From Prado023 sp963714995 (GTDB lineage: Bacteria > Actinomycetota > Actinomycetes > S36-B12 > CAIYMF01): a stretch of 64,000 bases of DNA. Of the stretch, positions 60,950 to 64,000 are shown in pieces (the stretch's first letter is position 1; each line of letters opens with the position of its first letter). A program made the translations under genes and the position numbers. A model generated the notes under the pieces. The model ran no database searches. It was given only the letters and a program-made list of their open reading frames with translations, and was not told where the DNA came from. Where the stretch lies: contig CAVQQP010000017.1 of assembly GCA_963714995.1 (NCBI GenBank), forward strand, positions 499,836 through 563,835, given 5' to 3'.

Positions 60950-62371
60950 GTGATCGAACACGTGTACGAGATGGGGGTCTCGGTGCTTGAGGTGGTGCTG
61001 ACGGTGCGGGATGAACGCGGCCAGCCGATCGACGCCGCAGCAACGAGCGTCGAGGAGTTGGTGGAGGTGATCCGGGCCCGACCGCCGAGTTCCGAAGCAG
61101 GTCGGCGCGGGGAGCGGGACTTCGATGTGGAGGTCTTCGGGCCCGCGATGCTGTCCCTGGAGGCTGTCGAGCGCCTGTCTCGACAGGTCGCGGCCCTGCG
61201 CTCGGCGTGCGTGGCTGCCGTCGCCGACGAGACCCCGGGCGGTGCGGGCTCGGACCAGGTGCTCGATGAGGCTGTCCTGCGCCCTGGTCGTCTCGCGCCG
61301 CTCGGCGGCACATACCCGGGCCAAGGCCGAGGCCCTGCGCCACCAACCGGAGGTCTGGGCGGCCCTGGCCCGCGGGAGGTGGACCTGACGCGGGCCCGGA
61401 TCCTGGCCGACGCGCTGCTGGAGATCCCCGCAACCGATCCCGACGGGGTCCCCCGCGAGGACTTCGAGGCGGAGTGTGCGGCGCTGCTGGCCGACGGCCT
61501 GGCCTACGCCCAGGACCACCCCGCCCGCCGCCTGGAGCTGTTCCTGCGCCGTCGGCTGCTGGCCCTCGGGTGTGGGGAGCGGCCCCGACGGCGCGCCCGG
61601 GGCCCGGCCGAGCGCGGCGTCTGATCGGGCACCGCGGGGACGGGACCGCCGACCTGGTGCCCGGCTCGCCAGTGAGGACGCCGAGACGCGTGATACTCCC
61701 GTCATCCGCGCCTGCGCACTGCGGACCGCAACGGAGACCCCACCCACACGCAGTCTCCTGCCCGCGAACCGGTGGACCTCTGGCTCGCCGCCGCCCTGGT
61801 CGACCTGATCCTCGACCCCCGGACCAGCACCAGCGCCCAGGGACGCGCGTGGTGATTCAGACGCCGGGAAGGCCCGGCGCCCGCGGGTCGACACCATCAT
61901 CACGGTCACCATCCCCATCGACTCCCTGGCCGGCCTCACCGACGCACCCGGAGTCATCAACGGATTCGGGGCGATCCCCGCCGCCGACGCCCGCCGGCTG
62001 GCCGCCGGAGACGCCCGCTGGCGACACATTTCCTGACCAGCCGCACCACCGGCGCCGTCCTCGACGTCGGGACCCTGTCCTACCGGCCCCCCGCAGCACT
62101 CGACCGGCACGTCCGACTGCGCGACGGGACCTGCCGATTCCCCGGCTGCGCGGTCCCGGCAGCAGAGTGCGACCTCGACCACCTGATCCCCTTCCCCCAA
62201 GGACCCACCTCCGCCGACAACCTCCATGCCCTATGCAGACGCCACCACGGCCTCAAACACGACGGCGGATGGCACGTCCAAGCGACACCCGACGGCGGGC
62301 TGCACTGGACCAGCCCCCAAGGCGCACGCGCCACCTCCCACCCCGACGACAACCACACCCGCGTCGCCTGA
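60950..62371 (+). pseudogene. DUF222/HNH (13E12) gene with multiple frameshifts
   Basis: A 13E12-family gene about the size of the intact one at 3836, but its coding potential jumps between frames at least five times. The start is clear (GTG 60950, reading EHVYEMGVSVLEVVLTVRDE), and MLSLEAVERLSRQVAALRSA, AAHTRAKAEALRHQPEVWAA, EVDLTRARILADALLEIPAT, IDSLAGLTDAPGVINGFGAI and the HNH part CRFPGCAVPAAECDLDHLIP then NLHALCRRHHGLKHDGGWHV all look conserved but are not in one frame. Because each fragment is well kept, sequence error is as likely as true decay. Confidence 0.7.
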
Positions 62372-62412
62372 AACGGGTCACGCAGGCCTGAAGGGCAAGG
62401 GAGAATGGCGCC

Positions 62413-64000
62413 ATGACCAACCCGGTCACCACGCTGGGCGGCGCGGCCGGCCTCGGCGACCCGTCCGGCCGGGGCGACGACGCCTCCCTGCGCGTGCTGC
62501 ACGAGGTCTTCGGCTACGACCGGTTCCGCGGCGCTCAGGCCGAGATCATCGATCAGGTGGTGGCCGGTGGGGATGCGCTGGTTCTCATGCCCACCGGCGG
62601 CGGCAAGTCATGTGCTACCAGGTGCCGGCCATGGTCCGGGCCGGGCTCGGTGTCGTCTCGCCGCTGATCGCGCTGATGAAGGACCAGGTCGACTGCGCTG
62701 CGGCCAGCTCGGTGTCGCTGCCGGCGTGCTGCAATTCCGAGCCTCGACGCCGCCGAGGCTCCGGAGCGTCGTCACGGCGTGACCTATCGAGGGCAGCTCG
62801 ACCTGCTGTACGTCGCGCCCGAGCGCCTGCTGCCCGGCGATTCATCGCCACGCTCGAGCGGCTCCACGCCGGCAGCATCGCGCTGTTCGCGATCGACGAG
62901 GCGCACTGCGTATCGCAATGGGGCCACGACTTCCGCCCTGAGTACCTGGGCTTGTCGGTCCTCACGGAGCATTTCCCCGACGTTCCGCGGGTGGCGCTGA
63001 CCGCCACCGCGGACCTGCTCACGCGCGCTGAGATCCGCCAGCGGCTGGCCCTAGGTGATGCTCCGGAGTTCCTCTCTCCAGGAGAGCTTCGACCGCCCGA
63101 ACATCCGCTACACCGTGGTGGAGAAGGGCAACGCCCGCGACCAGCTCCTGGGCTTCCTCGCCGGCGACGGAGCGAACCCGTGTCTTCATCGGGTCCTCGG
63201 GGATCGTCTACTGCTCGTCCAGGAAGAAGGTCGACCAGACCGCGGCGTGGCTGTGCGACCAGGGTCTGACCGCGCTGGCTTACCACGCGGGCCTGGACCA
63301 GGCGGCGCGCCGCTCCGCCCAGGACCGGTTCCAGCGCGAGGACGGTGTCGTGGTGGTCGCCACGATCGCCTTCGGGATGGGGATCGACAAACCCGACGTC
63401 CGGTTCGTTGCGCACCTCGACCTCCCGAAGAGCCTCGAGGCCTACTACCAGGAGACCGGGCGGGCCGGCCGCGACGGTGAGCCGGCGCAGGCATGGATGG
63501 CCTACGGGCTGGCCGACGTCGTGCTGCAGAAGTCCTGGATCTATGCCTCGGACGCTCCCATGGAGATCCGCCGCGTCGAGGCCGGCGAAGCTCGACGCCC
63601 TGCTCGGGTACTGCGAGGCCGCCACCTGCCGGCGCGTGGTGCTCCTGGACTACTTCGGGGAACGCACGGAGCCCTGCGGCAACTGCGACACCTGCCTGAC
63701 TCCGCCGGGGAGCTTTGGGACGGTACCGTCGCGGCCCAGAAGTTCCTGTCCGGGGTGATCCGGACCGGCCAACGGTTCGGCGCCGGGCACATCATCGACC
63801 TCCTCGTGGGCAAGCCCTCTCAGCGGATAGACTTCGGCCACGACCGGTTGCCCACGTTCGGAGTCGGCTCGACGCGACCGCCTGGCGCGGGGTAGCCCGC
63901 CAGTTGGTGGCGCAGGGGCTGCTCCACTCCGACTCCCAGTCCTACGGGGCGCTGCGGGTCACCGCCGCCGCCGAGCCGGTCCTGCGTGGCCAGGCGCGGC
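62413..64000 (+). CDS. recQ: RecQ-type ATP-dependent DNA helicase, heavily frameshifted, 3' end outside window
   Basis: All RecQ motifs appear in order but in changing frames: FRGAQAEIIDQVV, VLMPTGGGKS (Walker A), CYQVPAMVRAGLGVVSPLIA, YVAPERLL, FAIDEAHCVSQWGHDFRPEY (DEAH), VALTATAD, FDRPNIRYTVVEKGNARDQL, IVYCSSRKKVDQTAAWLCDQ, VVATIAFGMGIDKPDVRFVA, then YYQETGRAGRDGEPAQ, and the zinc part CRRVVLLDYFGERTEPCGNC. At least eight single-base shifts are needed (near 62612, 62690, 62735, 62840, 63070, 63180, 63580 and 63700). It should unwind DNA 3'-5' in recombination and repair. Start ATG 62413 with AAGGGAG upstream. Pseudogene or poor sequence cannot be told apart here. Confidence 0.75.

Noticed and set aside
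1..64000. tRNA or rRNA genes, insertion sequences and prophage genes
   Set aside because: None seen: no cloverleaf-like segments, transposase motifs, integrase or phage structural genes were recognised by eye; a tRNAscan or ISfinder run would settle it.

Overview
The window is GC-rich, densely coded DNA from an actinomycete (class Actinomycetia). The evidence is the bc1-aa3 respiratory genes with a diheme QcrC and CtaF, the DUF222/HNH (13E12) genes, the PspA-HtpX-PspAB unit, the actinobacterial small proteins, and an LexA site of the TCGAAC-N4-GTTCGA type. From memory, the gene order from about 14 to 54 kb follows Mycobacterium tuberculosis Rv2172c-Rv2205c (metF-like, idsA2, mptA, pknL, aroG, GT87, acyltransferase, SRPBCC, pimB', DEDD/GIY-YIG protein, trpD, ctaE-qcrCAB, ctaF/ctaC, adoK-like, erpA, glycerate kinase). 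A PPi-type phosphofructokinase very like that of Propionibacterium hints at Propionibacteriales, but the rank is a guess.

Region 1 (1-3.4 kb, minus): an SOS-controlled operon (perfect LexA box, DUF6504 protein, HEPN-like protein, DnaE2-type polymerase cut by the window edge). Region 2 (3.8-5.2 kb): a DUF222/HNH gene. Region 3 (5.3-23.1 kb): a carotenoid locus interleaved with core genes. It has CrtA-like, CruF-like and glycosyltransferase genes, a GMC oxidoreductase, a CrtI/CrtD paralogue, crtE, crtI, crtB, a split lycopene cyclase (crtYc/crtYd) and a ferredoxin-reductase-like flavoprotein. Between them lie an antiporter/CDP-alcohol transferase/SIMPL operon, metF, an MptA-type mannosyltransferase and an RNase-barstar pair.

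Region 4 (23.2-39.8 kb): PASTA kinase, EamA transporter, threonine aldolase, class II DAHP synthase, PPi-PFK, glycerol kinase, acyltransferase, SRPBCC protein, LuxR regulator, two envelope glycosyltransferases, small cysteine-rich proteins and a DEDD/GIY-YIG nuclease. Region 5 (39.8-49.1 kb): ctaE-qcrCAB, a receiver-like gene coupled to trpD, and ctaC-ctaD-ctaF. Region 6 (49.2-59.9 kb): cysteine desulfurase with TusA, Aat, an adenosine-kinase-like kinase, ErpA, glycerate kinase, NadA, the Psp unit, a DUF3043 protein and an aldo/keto reductase. Region 7 (60-64 kb): a shikimate-dehydrogenase-like gene, then a second DUF222/HNH gene and recQ, both full of frameshifts.

Three features run through the window. 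Many genes have a TANNNT -10 box 6-8 nt before the start codon and no ribosome binding site, which fits leaderless transcripts. About half of the convergent gene pairs overlap at their 3' ends. Single-base frameshifts interrupt otherwise well-conserved genes roughly every 5 kb up to 61 kb and very densely after that, which looks more like indel error in the sequence than gene decay. Merged coordinates are given for those genes.
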